Part shown: in pieces, positions 54,009 to 63,319 of the stretch
How the letters are laid out: every line of letters begins with the position of its first letter
Numbering within the stretch: the first letter of the stretch is position 1
From: DATLLN01 sp963809205
GTDB lineage: Bacteria; Actinomycetota; Thermoleophilia; Gaiellales; JAICJC01
Assembly: GCA_963809205.1 (NCBI GenBank)
Contig: CAWEIS010000004.1
Coordinates: 310,001 to 374,000 of the forward strand
Direction: 5' to 3'
Length of the DNA: 64,000 nt
Notes under the pieces: generated by a model
Told to the model about the DNA's origin: nothing
Seen by the model: only the letters and a program-made list of their open reading frames with translations
Databases searched by the model: none
Position numbers and translations under genes: made by a program

Positions 54009-54899
54009 CTACGCGGCCGCGGCCTTCGGCCTGCTGCGGAAGGCGTCCCACAGGAGGGCCAGGATGATGCCGACGATCAGGCCGGCGAACGCGGCCACGA
54101 TCAGGGAGCTCTGGTGGCTGGTCGCCGTCACCTGCTTGACCGACGGCGACCCGAGGTAGCTCGCGCGCTCGATCGTGTCGGCCGCCGTCAGGAACAGCTG
54201 GTTGGACGTCATCTGCGAGGAGATCTCGTCGAGCCGGCTGCCGGCGTCCGCCACGGTCGCGAGCAGCGGCGAGATCTGGACGGCCTTGTCCGTCGGGGAC
54301 ATGTTCGACACCTTGATCGCGACGATCGCCTTGTTCGCGGCGTCGATGGCGCTCTGCAGCGTCTTCATCTGCGCCTGGTCGGTCGTCACCTGGGTCTGCA
54401 GCAGCTCCCGCTTCTGATCCTGGTAGGTGTTCGCCCAGGCGATCACCGAGTCGGACAGCGACTTGACCGCCGTCTTCACGCTGGTGCGCGACCAGCTGGG
54501 CGCGCCCAGCACCGTGATCTGCAGGTTCGCGTTCGCCAGACCGGACTTCGAGACGGTGGACACCAGCTGGGTGATGCTCGTGTGGCTGCGCAGCGCCTGC
54601 GGCTTGAGGCCCGCCGCGCCGGCCGCCTTGAACATCACCTCGTCCGAGCGGAGGTACGCCGTGGCGCTGGTCGGGTTGGTCTCGATCGACGCCGGGAATG
54701 TCTGCTGGCCGTTCGGCGTCAGCGGCGCGCCGAGGAAGACGGACGACTGCGCCTGGTAGCGGTTGCCACCGCTGACGGTGTTGAGGACGACCAGGAGGAT
54801 GGCGACGACGACGCAGGCAACGACCACGTACCACCGGCGCACGACGCGGCCCGCATACTCGGAGACGCGAACCTCGTCGCGCTGTTCTGCCTGAGACAC
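54009..54899 (-). CDS. Wzz/chain-length-determinant-like polysaccharide co-polymerase
   Basis: A 296-residue membrane protein with the two-helix Wzz layout: an N-terminal cytosolic stub, helix 1 (YVVVACVVVAILLVVLNTVS), a long external alpha-helical domain with coiled-coil segments (residues 50-260; QVTTDQAQMKTLQSAIDAAN), and helix 2 (SSLIVAAFAGLIVGIILALL). It would set the length of the surface polysaccharide. No tyrosine kinase domain is attached. GTG 54899 is preceded by TAGACT 8 nt upstream. It is divergent from the heptose genes, which fits a shared glycan locus. Confidence 0.8.
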   Translation of the reverse strand: MSQAEQRDEVRVSEYAGRVVRRWYVVVACVVVAILLVVLNTVSGGNRYQAQSSVFLGAPLTPNGQQTFPASIETNPTSATAYLRSDEVMFKAAGAAGLKPQALRSHTSITQLVSTVSKSGLANANLQITVLGAPSWSRTSVKTAVKSLSDSVIAWANTYQDQKRELLQTQVTTDQAQMKTLQSAIDAANKAIVAIKVSNMSPTDKAVQISPLLATVADAGSRLDEISSQMTSNQLFLTAADTIERASYLGSPSVKQVTATSHQSSLIVAAFAGLIVGIILALLWDAFRSRPKAAAA

Positions 54900-54938
54900 G
54901 GGCGGGAAGTCTACCGATAGGCTGCGCTGCGACCCGCC

Positions 54939-55955
54939 ATGAACATCCGCGCCCGCGCCCCCCTTCGGATCAGCTTCGCCGGCGGCGGCACCGACGTTCC
55001 CCCGTTTCCCGAGCGCGAGGGCGGCGTGGTGCTGAACGCGACGATCGACCGCTACGTCTACGGCATGCTGCGGCCTCGCCGCGACCGGCGGATCCGCATC
55101 GAGTCGGCGGACTTCGGCGTGGCGCTGAGCTACGGCGTCGACGAGACGCCGATGTTCGACGGCAAGCTCGATCTGGTGAAGGCCGCGATCCGCGAGCTGG
55201 GCGATTCCTCCGCCCCCGGCTACGACCTGTTCCTGCACTCCAACGCGCCGCCGGGCTCCGGCCTGGGCTCGTCGTCGACGGTGATGGTGGCGCTGATCGG
55301 GCTGCTCAAGGAGTACCACAACCTGACGTTGACCGATTACGAGATCGCCGGGCTGTCGCACCGCATCGAGCGGATCGACCTGGGCCTGCTGGGCGGCATG
55401 CAGGATCAGTACGCCGCGACGTTCGGCGGCTTCAACTACATCGAGTTCGACGCCGGCCGGGTGATCGTCAACCCGCTGCGGATGGCCGACGAGGTGGTGC
55501 ACGAGCTCGAGCACAACATGCTGCTCTGCTACACCGGCGCGACCCGCCGGTCGGACGGCATCATCGAGGATCAGACGCGACGGCTGGAGGAGGGCGGCGA
55601 CACGCTGGAGGCGCTGCGCAGCCAGAAGCACCTGGCCGTCGAGATGAAGAACGCCCTGCAGCGCCGGCGGCTGAACGAGTTCGCCGACCTGCTCGACCAG
55701 GCGTGGCAGGAGAAGAAGCGGATGTCGCCCAAGATCACGACCGGCTTCATCGACGAGGCCTACGCGGCCGCGCGCAAGGCGGGCGCGCTCGGCGGTAAGG
55801 TCACCGGTGCCGGCGGAGGCGGCTACATGCTGTTCTACTGCGAGTTCCAGCGCAAGCACCGGGTGGCGGAGGTGCTGACGCGGATGGGCGGCCAGGTCAC
55901 GGAGTTCGCGTTCGAGCACAACGGCCTGACCACGTGGAGCCTGCCCGATGGCTGA
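54939..55955 (+). CDS. hddA: D-glycero-alpha-D-manno-heptose 7-phosphate kinase (HddA-like GHMP kinase)
   Basis: A 338-residue GHMP kinase. RAPLRISFAGGGTDVPPFPE and GGVVLNATIDRYVYGML open it; the phosphate loop is SNAPPGSGLGSSSTVMVALI; GLLGGMQDQYAATFGGFNYI and GKVTGAGGGGYMLFYCEF close the active site. The closest known group phosphorylates D-glycero-D-manno-heptose 7-phosphate for GDP-heptose. The next two genes, gmhA and gmhB, encode the flanking steps, which supports this choice over other sugar kinases of the family. Confidence 0.87.
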   Translation: MNIRARAPLRISFAGGGTDVPPFPEREGGVVLNATIDRYVYGMLRPRRDRRIRIESADFGVALSYGVDETPMFDGKLDLVKAAIRELGDSSAPGYDLFLHSNAPPGSGLGSSSTVMVALIGLLKEYHNLTLTDYEIAGLSHRIERIDLGLLGGMQDQYAATFGGFNYIEFDAGRVIVNPLRMADEVVHELEHNMLLCYTGATRRSDGIIEDQTRRLEEGGDTLEALRSQKHLAVEMKNALQRRRLNEFADLLDQAWQEKKRMSPKITTGFIDEAYAAARKAGALGGKVTGAGGGGYMLFYCEFQRKHRVAEVLTRMGGQVTEFAFEHNGLTTWSLPDG

Positions 55956-56527
55956 CGCCGACATCATCCGGCGCGCGGCTCGAGCTGCACGCCGAGATGG
56001 CGCAGGCGCTGATCGATCCGCAGCTGGAGGCGACGGTGGCCGCCGTGGCGCATGCCATCTGCGAGAGCTACCGGCGGGGCGGCAAGGTGCTGCTGTTCGG
56101 CAACGGCGGCAGCGCCGCCGACGCCGAGCACATCGCCGGCGAGCTGACCGGCCGCTACCTGATGGACCGCGCGCCGCTGCCCGCGATCGCGCTGGCCGAC
56201 AGCGCGGCGGGGTTCTCGGCGATCGGCAACGACTACGGCTTCGGTGAGGTGTTCGCCCGCCAGGTGCGGGCGTTCGGGCGCCCGGGCGACGTCGCCGTCG
56301 GGCTGTCGACCAGCGGCGGGTCGGCGAACGTGCTCGCCGGCCTGCGCGCGGCGCGCGACCTCGAGCTGGTGACCGTCGGCGTGACCGGCCGCAGCGGGCA
56401 CCGGCTGGCCGAGCTGTCGGATCACTGCGTGCACGTCCCTGCCGACCAGACGCCGCAGATCCAGGAGGGCACCATGCTCGTCCTGCACACGGTCTGCGAG
56501 CTGGTCGAGCACGAGCTGTTCGCGTGA
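55948..56527 (+). CDS. gmhA: Sedoheptulose-7-phosphate isomerase
   Basis: A SIS-domain isomerase of about 192 residues converting sedoheptulose 7-phosphate to heptose 7-phosphate. KVLLFGNGGSAADAEHIAGE, IGNDYGFGEVFARQVRAFG, and VGLSTSGGSANVLAGLRAAR are typical of GmhA, as is QIQEGTMLVLHTVCELVE with the metal-binding His/Glu. The ATG at 55948 overlaps hddA by 8 bp, and one inserted base near 55975 (cgc[g]cgg) separates the first nine residues from the rest. Without this, it would be read from an internal start. Confidence 0.9.
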
Positions 56528-57012
56528 GGCCGACCGCGTTCCTCGATCGCGACGGCACCATCAACGTCAAGGCTCCGGAGGGCGACTACGTCAAGTCCTG
56601 GGACGAGTTCGCCTTCCTGCCCGGCGCCGAGCGGGCGGTGCGGCTGCTGGCGGACGCCGGCTGGCGGGTCGTCGTGGTCACCAACCAGCGCGGCGTCGCG
56701 CTGGGGCGGATGACGATCGCCGACGTCGACGACATCCACCGCCGGATGCGGGAGGCCGTGCCGGTCGACGCCGTCTACGTGTGCCCGCACGAGCGGGACG
56801 CGTGCGACTGCCGCAAGCCCGGCACCGGCCTCTTCCGCCAGGCGATGCGCGACGACCCGGCCATCGACCCGGCGTCGTCGGTGGTGATCGGCGACGCGGA
56901 GTCGGACATGCTGGCCGGCGAGGCGTTCGGCGCGCGCACGATCCGGGTGGGCCCGCCGCCGCTGCCGTCGCTGCTCGACGCGGCAACGCGGCTAGTCTCC
57001 TCCGCCGGATGA
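56524..57012 (+). CDS. gmhB: D-glycero-D-manno-heptose 1,7-bisphosphate phosphatase
   Basis: A 162-residue HAD-superfamily phosphatase of the HisB-N/GmhB group. TAFLDRDGTINVKAPEGDYV has the nucleophile pair DxD; VVVVTNQRGVALGRMT is motif 2; the zinc-binding loop is VCPHERDACDCRKPGTGL; and VVIGDAESDMLAGEAFGART gives the final acidic motif. GTG 56524 overlaps the gmhA stop. Together with hddA and gmhA this covers sedoheptulose 7-phosphate to heptose 1-phosphate; the nucleotidyltransferase (hddC) is not in the window. Confidence 0.92.
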   Translation: MRPTAFLDRDGTINVKAPEGDYVKSWDEFAFLPGAERAVRLLADAGWRVVVVTNQRGVALGRMTIADVDDIHRRMREAVPVDAVYVCPHERDACDCRKPGTGLFRQAMRDDPAIDPASSVVIGDAESDMLAGEAFGARTIRVGPPPLPSLLDAATRLVSSAG

Positions 57013-58075
57013 GAGTGCTGTTCGCCAATCCGCCCGGCTACGGCGGCCCCGACTACGACGACCACATCTGCTCCGAGCTGGCCAAGCTGGGCGTGGACGT
57101 CGAGCTGGTCACCTCCCGCTTCCGGTTCGGCGACGTGCCCGACGCCGCACGGCTACCGGCGCAGCGAGCTGTTCTATCCGCTCAGCTCCCGCGTGTTCGG
57201 GCGCTCGCGGCTGCGGATCCCGCTGAAGGTGGCCGAGCACCCGATCGGCCTCGCCCGGATGGCGCTGCGCCGCGCCGACATCGTCCACGTGCAGTGGATG
57301 ACGATCCCGGAGCTCGACCGCTGGCTGATGCGAACGCGCGAGCCGATGGTCTACACCGCCCACGACATGAGCGACCGCCGCACCGGCGAGAAGCGCGCCA
57401 CCTGGACGGCCCTCTACGACCGGTTCCGGCGCGTCATCGCCCACAGCGAGTCGGGGCGCCAGGCGCTGGCCGAGTTCGGGGTCGACCCGGCGAAGCTGCG
57501 CGTGATCCCGCATCCGATCATCCCCACCGACCCGCCGCGCACGGACGACGGCCGCACGCTGCTCTGCTTCGGGCTGATCCGGCCGTACAAGGGGATCGAC
57601 GATGCGATCGAGGTGACCAAACGGGTCGACGGCGCACGGCTGCTGGTGGCCGGCGATCCGATGGAGCCGGTCGACCGATACCAGCGGATCGGTGGCGACC
57701 GGGTCGAGTGGCGGCTGGGCTACCTGCCGCAGGCCGAGGTCGACCGCGCGTACGGCGACTCGACGCTCGCCGTGTTCCCCTACAGGCCGGGGCTCGACCA
57801 GAGCGGCACGCTGCTGCGTGCGCTCGGGTGCCGGCGTGCCGGCGGTCGCCTACGACGTCGGCGGGCTGGGCGAGAACGTGCGGCGGTTCGACGCCGGGCG
57901 CGTCGTCCCCGCCGGCGACGTCGATGCCATGGCGGACGCCGTGCGCGAGCTGCTCGACGATCCGGCCGCGCTGGAGCGTGCCCGCGAGGGCGCGCGGCGT
58001 GCGCGCGAGACGCTGACGTGGGAGGCTTCCGCCCGCATGCACGTCGAGCTCTACGAGGAGGTGCTGGCCGGGTGA
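57009..58075 (+). CDS. GT4-family glycosyltransferase
   Basis: A GT-B glycosyltransferase of about 354 residues. MRVLFANPPGYGGPDYDDH is the N-terminal strand; RADIVHVQWMTIPELDRWLM and YTAHDMSDRRTGEK follow; the C-domain has LCFGLIRPYKGIDDAIEV and PAVAYDVGGLGENVRRFDAG with the donor-phosphate Glu region. Two insertions, C57150 and T57829, break the frame. The ATG overlaps the gmhB stop. Its place in the heptose operon makes it a candidate heptosyl- or mannosyltransferase. Confidence 0.87.
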
Positions 58076-58717
58076 GCGCCGCAGCCGTCGGGATCCTTGG
58101 CGCGGGCCGCCAGGCCCACGAGACCGCGGGGTACTACCTCGCGCTGGGCGCCGAGGTGCGCTTCTTCGCCGCCAACGAGGAGTTCTACGAGGCCGCCAAG
58201 GCCGACCCGGATCTGGGCGCCGAGGTGCTGGAGATGGAGCAGGCGCACGACGAGCATCCCGAACCTGACGGTGATCACCGCGGTCGGGTACGCCTCGCTG
58301 CGCCGGCGGTTCGTCGCCGCGTGGCCGGGCGCCCGCTGGGACGTGCTGGTCGCCGAGCGGGCGTGGGTCGCTCCCGACACCCGCCTCGGCGAGGGGACGC
58401 AGATCGCTCCCGGCGGCGTGGTCAACCGCTGGGCGCGGGTCGGCCGCCACGTGCTGGTCAACATCGGCGCCACCGTCAGCCACGACTGCGTGCTGGGCGA
58501 TCACGTGACGATCAGCCCCGGCGCGAACCTGGCGGGCCGGGTGACGGTCGGCGACGGCACGTTCGTCGGCATCGGCGCGACCCTCTCCGACGGCGTGCAT
58601 GTGGGCAGCGGCTGCCTGATCGGCGCCGGCGCCGTGGTCATCCGCGACGTGCCCGACGGCGCCGTCGTGGCCGGCGTGCCGGCTCGCCAGCTGCGCACGC
58701 TCAGCGACTGGCCGTAA
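58072..58717 (+). CDS. PglD/NeuD-like sugar O- or N-acyltransferase
   Basis: A left-handed beta-helix acyltransferase of about 214 residues. The N-terminal sugar-nucleotide domain reads VGILGAGRQAHETAGYYLAL. Hexapeptide repeats follow: ERAWVAPDTRLGEGTQIAPG, NIGATVSHDCVLGDHVTISP and GDGTFVGIGATLSDGVHVGS, ending VVAGVPARQLRTL. SHD holds the catalytic His. One inserted C near 58258 splits the two domains. GTG 58072 overlaps the glycosyltransferase stop. Modification of a glycan sugar is likely. Confidence 0.86.
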
Positions 58718-58747
58718 GGCGCGCCTGGTCCGCCCACACCCGGCCGC

Positions 58748-58832
58748 GTGCCTGGCTCCGTGCCTGGCACGTCGACGGTGCGTCGAGCCGCCGTGGCAAT
58801 CCGCGACGGTGCCTGGCTCGGAGCCTGGCTCG
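58748..58832. repeat. Cluster of four TGCCTGGCTC-type repeats in a convergent intergenic gap
   Basis: The 159-bp gap between convergent operons holds GTGCCTGGCTCCGTGCCTGG followed by CAC (58748-58770) and, 38 bp on, GTGCCTGGCTCGGAGCCTGG followed by CTCG (58809-58832). Each block contains two near-identical decamers and can fold back on itself (GTGCC/GGCAC; GGCTC/GAGCC). They look like REP-type palindromic units and might serve as transcription terminators for both operons. Confidence 0.5.
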
Positions 58833-58876
58833 CCGAGTACGACGGCCACCAGCGACAGGAGCGACCTAGTCGCCCG

Positions 58877-59509
58877 CTACGGGGCCTCCGCCTCCAGGTC
58901 CTCCATCCAGCCCTCTGAGCGCTCCTCGGTGAAGAAGCCGCGGCGCAGCAGGACGACGGGGACGGTCTCGACGAGGATCCGCAGGTCGCCGAGCAGGCTG
59001 ACGTCGCGCACGTACTCCTGGTCGAGCTCGATCAGCTGCGAGCGGCGCAGCTCGTTGCGGCCGTGGATCGCCCACAGGCAGGTCAGCCCGGGGCGGACGC
59101 GCAGCGTCTCCGCGTAGCGCGAGCGGTAGCGCTCGACGATCTCCCGGGGCTTCGGCCGCGGCCCGACCAGCGACATGTCGCCGAGCAGCACGTTCACCAG
59201 CTGCGGCAGCTCGTCCAGCGACGTCGACCGCAGGATCCTGCCGACCGGCGTGATCCGGGAGTCGTTGGCCGCGCCCCAGTACCCGTCGCCGTGGTGCTCG
59301 GTGCCGACCCGCATCGTGCGGAACTTGAGGATCGTGAACTCGCGTCCGTCCTTGCCGACACGCGCCTGGCGGAACAGCACCGGCCGCCCGTCGGTGGCGG
59401 CCACCGCCGCCGCGATGCCGGCCAGCAGCGGCGCGGCCACCGGCGCGGCGACGACGATCGCTGCGAGGTCGAGGAGCCGCTTGCCGTGCCGCTCGTAGAG
59501 CCCGCTCAT
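58877..59509 (-). CDS. Undecaprenyl-phosphate sugar phosphotransferase (bacterial sugar transferase)
   Basis: A 210-residue initiating sugar-1-phosphate transferase of the WcaJ/PglC C-domain type. It has YERHGKRLLDLAAIVVAAPV (membrane helix-break-helix), PVLFRQARVGKDGREFTILK, KFRTMRVG, the catalytic Asp-Glu region STSLDELPQLVNVLLGDMSL followed by VGPRP, and LRVRPGLTCLWAIHGR. It loads the first sugar onto the lipid carrier at the inner membrane face. ATG 59509 overlaps the upstream glycosyltransferase stop (ATGA). The real stop is at 58877; the other frame runs a little further but loses the family's end. Confidence 0.93.
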   Translation of the reverse strand: MSGLYERHGKRLLDLAAIVVAAPVAAPLLAGIAAAVAATDGRPVLFRQARVGKDGREFTILKFRTMRVGTEHHGDGYWGAANDSRITPVGRILRSTSLDELPQLVNVLLGDMSLVGPRPKPREIVERYRSRYAETLRVRPGLTCLWAIHGRNELRRSQLIELDQEYVRDVSLLGDLRILVETVPVVLLRRGFFTEERSEGWMEDLEAEAP

Positions 59510-60655
59510 CCGGCCGTGCGCGTCCCCGACGCCGCCTCCCAGGTGGCAGGCACGCCCCGCCGCAGGTAGCGGACGAGCGAGATGAACGTCGCCCAGGTGA
59601 CGGCCAGGTAGTACTGGAGGATGTTGATCCCCGGCACGCGCCCGCCCAGCGCCATCGAGAGCAGCGCCAGGCCGAGCCCTGCCAGCTGGACGCCGAGCAG
59701 CACCGCGTAGACGGTGCCGTGCGCGGCCAGGGGGATGCTGACGGCCAGCAGCACGATGTGCAGCAGACCCGGTCAGGTAGCGCAGGAAGCGGTGGGAGAC
59801 GATCTCGATCGCGTACACCGGCGGGAACGACGTCAGCTTCCACATCGAGCCGCGGAAGATCGCCAGCCAGCAGTGCTCGAGGAACCGGGACTTGCGCCCG
59901 TACTCGTCCTCGATGTCCGTCGTCATGTTCTCCACGCAGCGTGCGGCCGGCTCGTAGACGGCGCGCGAGCCCTGCTGCACGACGTGGTAGGGGAACGAGA
60001 TGTCGTGGTCGTCCGCCGGCTCCAGCTCCTTGTAGAGCGATCGGCGGATCGAGTGGATCGCGCCGTTGGAGGCGGTCTCCGAGTGAACGGCGCTCTCGTT
60101 GGTGCGCACCCACATCTCGTAGCGCCAGTAGATCCCCTCCTGGTTCGAGCCGTCGTTGGGGTTGACCAGCTGCACCTGGCCGGTGACCATGCCCACCTCG
60201 GGGTCGGCGTACGGCCGGACGATGCGGCGCACCGAGTCGGCGTCCCAGACGGTGTTGGCGTCGCCCATGCAGATGATCTCGCCGGTCGTCTGCCGGGCCG
60301 CCCGGTCGAGCGCCGGCATCTTGCCGCCGCGCGGGCAGACCAGCAGCTGCACGCCGCGGTCGGCGTAGCCCTTGACGATCTCGTGGGTGCGGTCGCTCGA
60401 CGCGTCGGACGTGACGAGGATCTCCATCAGCTCCCGCGGGTAGTCCAGCGCCAGCGTGTTGTCCAGCTTGCGCTCGATCACCGCCTCCTCGTTGTAGGCG
60501 GGGATCAGGAACGTCACCGTCGGCAGGATGTCCGCAGCGGCAACGGGACGCGGCCGCACGCGCGCGAGCAGGGCGATGAACAGCGGGTAGCCGACGTGCG
60601 TCCAGACGATCGCCCCGAGGCACACCCAGAACACGACCTCGAGCAGGAGGATCAC
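59506..60655 (-). CDS. Family 2 membrane glycosyltransferase
   Basis: A processive-type GT2 of about 383 residues. One helix at the N-terminus, then TVTFLIPAYNEEAVIERKLD, LVTSDASSDRTHEIVKGYAD, ICMGDANTVWDADSVRRIV (DxD-like), and downstream ADDHDISFPYHVVQQG and KSRFLEHCWLAIFRGSMWKL (QxxRW-like). Three to four C-terminal helices follow. One inserted base at 59767 (sense ggg[t]ctg), not a homopolymer change, shifts the last 85 residues. GTG 60655 overlaps the ligase stop. Confidence 0.88.
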
Positions 60656-61994
60656 ATCGCCAGTGTACCGGCGGGCTCCGGCGCGGCCGTCCGCTCGGGG
60701 GCGCGTTTCGGCGCGTACAGCGCGGCGCCGGCGATGGTCAGCAGCACCATCACGAAGAAGTACGGGAAACTCATCGTCAGGTAGAAGAAGTTGGCCGCGG
60801 CGGTGCCCACGATGGCGGCCAGCATGCCGGTGCCCAGCCGCGCGGCGTAGTCCGACTCGCTGCGGCGCATTGTCGCGGCGGACAGCACGGTGTAGCCGAA
60901 GTAGGCGAGGTACACGGTGAGGCCGATCATCCCGGTCTCGACCAGGGTCGCGATCCAGAAGCTGTGCGGGCCGAAGTCGACCTTGCCCGTGACGAACTCG
61001 TAGAAGACGGCGAACGTGTTGAAGCCCATCCCGAACAGCGGATTCGGGTCGAGGGCGGGGGGCACCAGCTGGTAGAACTGGAAGTGGACGGCGACGCCCT
61101 CGCCGCTCGTGCTGGTCCGCGAGTCGATCACCGTGTGCACGAAGTGCGAAGTCGAGTACAGCACGGCGATCAGGGCGGCTCCGCCGCCGCAGACCACGCG
61201 ATCAGCGTCCGGGCGCGGGGCAGGATCGGCCGGATGTAGGGCAACAGCACCAGCAGCCCGACGATGTCGCCCAGCGCGGCGCTGCGCGACAGGGTCAGCA
61301 CCTGTACGAAGAACAGGAAGCCGAGCAGCATCCCCAGCCGGCGCCGCCCCCTGGTGTCCGCCAGGTAGACGGGCAGCAGCATCAGCAGCGGCAGGCAGAG
61401 CATCACGCCGAGGTGGTTGGGGTCGCCGGTCAGCGCGTTGATCCGGTAGATGTTCTCGGTGCCGCCGACCTGGCCGTAGACGTTGATCCCGTTGGTCTTG
61501 CCGCGGCCCAGCGTCAGCGTGCCGACGACGAGCTGGTCGAGGTTCAGCCCGATCGCAACCTTGGTCGCGAGCTGGACGAGGCCGTAGGCGGAGCAGATGA
61601 CGATCCCCGCCAGCAGCCACTTGACGGCCCGCTGGTAGAGCTCCGTGCCGCGGCGGACGACGTAGGCGACGCCGAACACCAGGAACAGCGCGTGTGCCAG
61701 CCACACGATGATGCCCTTCGTCCAGAACGCCAGCGCCTCGCGGGTGGACAGGTCGAAGTATCCGCACAGGTAGACGACCAGGAACACGAGCATGAAGCCG
61801 GCCAGGGTCGCCGCCTGGCGCGGCAGGCAAGAGTCGCGGTTGAGCACCCGGTTGACGATCACGCACGCCAGGAACAGGCTGATCAGGATGTCCGACCAGG
61901 TGACGTCGACCGGTCCGGCGGCGAACCGCATCGCCTCCCAGGTGACGGTGGCGATCGCCGCCAGGAACAGCCCGTCCAGCGTCTTCTGGCTCAC
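60652..61994 (-). CDS. O-antigen ligase/polymerase-like membrane protein
   Basis: A polytopic protein of about 447 residues and 11-12 helices of the WaaL/Wzy type. The large external loop with the family's GDPNHLGVMLCLPLLMLLP lies in the middle; TLSRSAALGDIVGLLVLLPY follows, and later NPLFGMGFNTFAVFYEFV and DFGPHSFWIATLVETGMIGL, which is the conserved H-N/S-x-(Y/F) region of Wzy_C. A frame break near 61197 appears to be a one-base loss (or two-base gain), the only deletion-like event in this operon. GTG 61994 overlaps the stop of the glycosyltransferase gene. Confidence 0.87.
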
Positions 61995-63277
61995 GCCGCG
62001 GCCGATTTCAGCACCTCCGCCAGGTCGCGTGCGCGGCTGCGCCGCGAGAGCTCCTCCCGCAGCGGCGCCGCGAGCTCGATGTCCGGCAGGCCGCCGTCCA
62101 GCCAGCGGTCGGCCAGGCGCTCCAGCGCGGCCGACACCGCCGCCGCGTCCTCGCCGTCGGCCACCTCGCCGGATCCGCTGCGTCGCACCAGGTCGGCGGC
62201 CATGCCGCCCGGCGGGACGGCGGCCAGGATCGGCCGGGCGGCGGCGATGTACTCGAACACCTTGCCCGACAGCACGGTGTCGCCGCGGCCGCCGGCGTCG
62301 GGGATCAGCAGCAGCAGCGCGTCGGCGGCTCGCTGCGCCGCCAGCGCGTCGCCGTAAGACAGGAAGCCCGTCTCCTCCCAGGCGCCGTCCAGGCCGAGCC
62401 GGGAGGCGGCCACGCGGTCCTCGGGCCGCATCTCGCCGACGAACCGGGCGAGGATCCTGCCGTCGAGCTCCGGACGGCGGTCGAGCAGCTCGCGCAGCGC
62501 CTGCAGGAAGTGGCGGGGCGTGCGCTTGCCGAAGAAGCTGCCGGCGTGGATGATCGTCATCCGGCCGTCGTCGCTGCCCGCGGGCAACCCGTCGAAGTCG
62601 TCGAAGTCCGCGCCGTTCTCGATCACGGTCACCCGCTCCGGGGCGGTCGGGTGCAGCCGACCCAGCTCCTCGCCGATGGCGCCGGTCGCGGCCACCAGTC
62701 GCGTCGCGCGGCGGCCCACGGAGCGCGCCATCCGCTCCTCGACCACCCGCTTGGCGCGGACGCCGAGCTTCTCGTAGTCGCGGTGCGGGTTCGCGAGCCA
62801 GGAATCGCGGAAGTCCGCGACCCATGGCAGCCGGGTGGCAGTGGCGATCGCCCCGGCGGCCAGGTGCGCGGAGGGCGGAGGCGAGGTCGACAGCACCACG
62901 TCGATCTTGTGCCGGCGCGCGATCCGGATTCCCGCCGGGACGGCCGTCGCCATCCAGGGCGTCGCCTTGTCAGGCACCAGGGCCCGCTGGTAGGCGTACC
63001 GCGCCTCGACCGTAAGCCGGGAGAGGCCGCTGCGGCCGGCCAGCGCATCCTCGCGGAACGATGAGCGGGGGCCGAGGAACCGCGCACGGTGGACGACGGT
63101 GTCGTCCGGCACCTGCGCGAGCAGCCGGTCGTCGCGGGCGAACCACTTCGGATCGTCGGGCGTGAGCACGTGCACCTCGATCCCGAACTCCGGGAGGTAC
63201 TTGCAGAACTTCAGCGTCCGCTGCACGCCGCCGCCGCCGGCGGGCGGGAAGTAGAACGCCACGAACAGGGCCCGCAT
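61991..63277 (-). CDS. GT4-family glycosyltransferase, first gene of the operon
   Basis: A 428-residue GT-B glycosyltransferase with the N-terminal fold of WbuB-like enzymes: VAFYFPPAGGGGVQRTLKFC, VLSTSPPPSAHLAAGAIA, PWVADFRDSWLANPHRDYEK, and a C-domain with TIIHAGSFFGKRTPRHFLQA and GKVFEYIAAARPILAAVPPG (the E of the donor site in VFEY). Intact frame. ATG 63277 lies 7 nt after TATCAT (63290-63285), so the four-gene minus operon 63277-58877 starts here with a leaderless mRNA. Every gene in it overlaps the next by four bases. Confidence 0.9.
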   Translation of the reverse strand: MRALFVAFYFPPAGGGGVQRTLKFCKYLPEFGIEVHVLTPDDPKWFARDDRLLAQVPDDTVVHRARFLGPRSSFREDALAGRSGLSRLTVEARYAYQRALVPDKATPWMATAVPAGIRIARRHKIDVVLSTSPPPSAHLAAGAIATATRLPWVADFRDSWLANPHRDYEKLGVRAKRVVEERMARSVGRRATRLVAATGAIGEELGRLHPTAPERVTVIENGADFDDFDGLPAGSDDGRMTIIHAGSFFGKRTPRHFLQALRELLDRRPELDGRILARFVGEMRPEDRVAASRLGLDGAWEETGFLSYGDALAAQRAADALLLLIPDAGGRGDTVLSGKVFEYIAAARPILAAVPPGGMAADLVRRSGSGEVADGEDAAAVSAALERLADRWLDGGLPDIELAAPLREELSRRSRARDLAEVLKSAAA

Positions 63278-63284
63278 CCGCGGG

Positions 63285-63313
63285 ATGATAGGAGGTGGGG
63301 CGCCCGGTATGGT
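63285..63313. promoter_or_regulatory. Divergent -10 boxes between the glycan operon and the alkyltransferase-like gene
   Basis: Minus strand: TATCAT (63290-63285), 7 nt before ATG 63277. Plus strand: TATGGT (63308-63313), 6 nt before ATG 63320. The start codons are 42 bp apart, too close for leaders on either side. Confidence 0.55.
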
Positions 63314-63319
63314 GCGGTG

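Noticed and set aside
54009..56570. An 853-residue minus-strand protein including the Wzz-like gene
   Set aside because: The extra 550 residues are the shadow of hddA and gmhA; the Wzz-like layout and its TAGACT box support a start at 54899.
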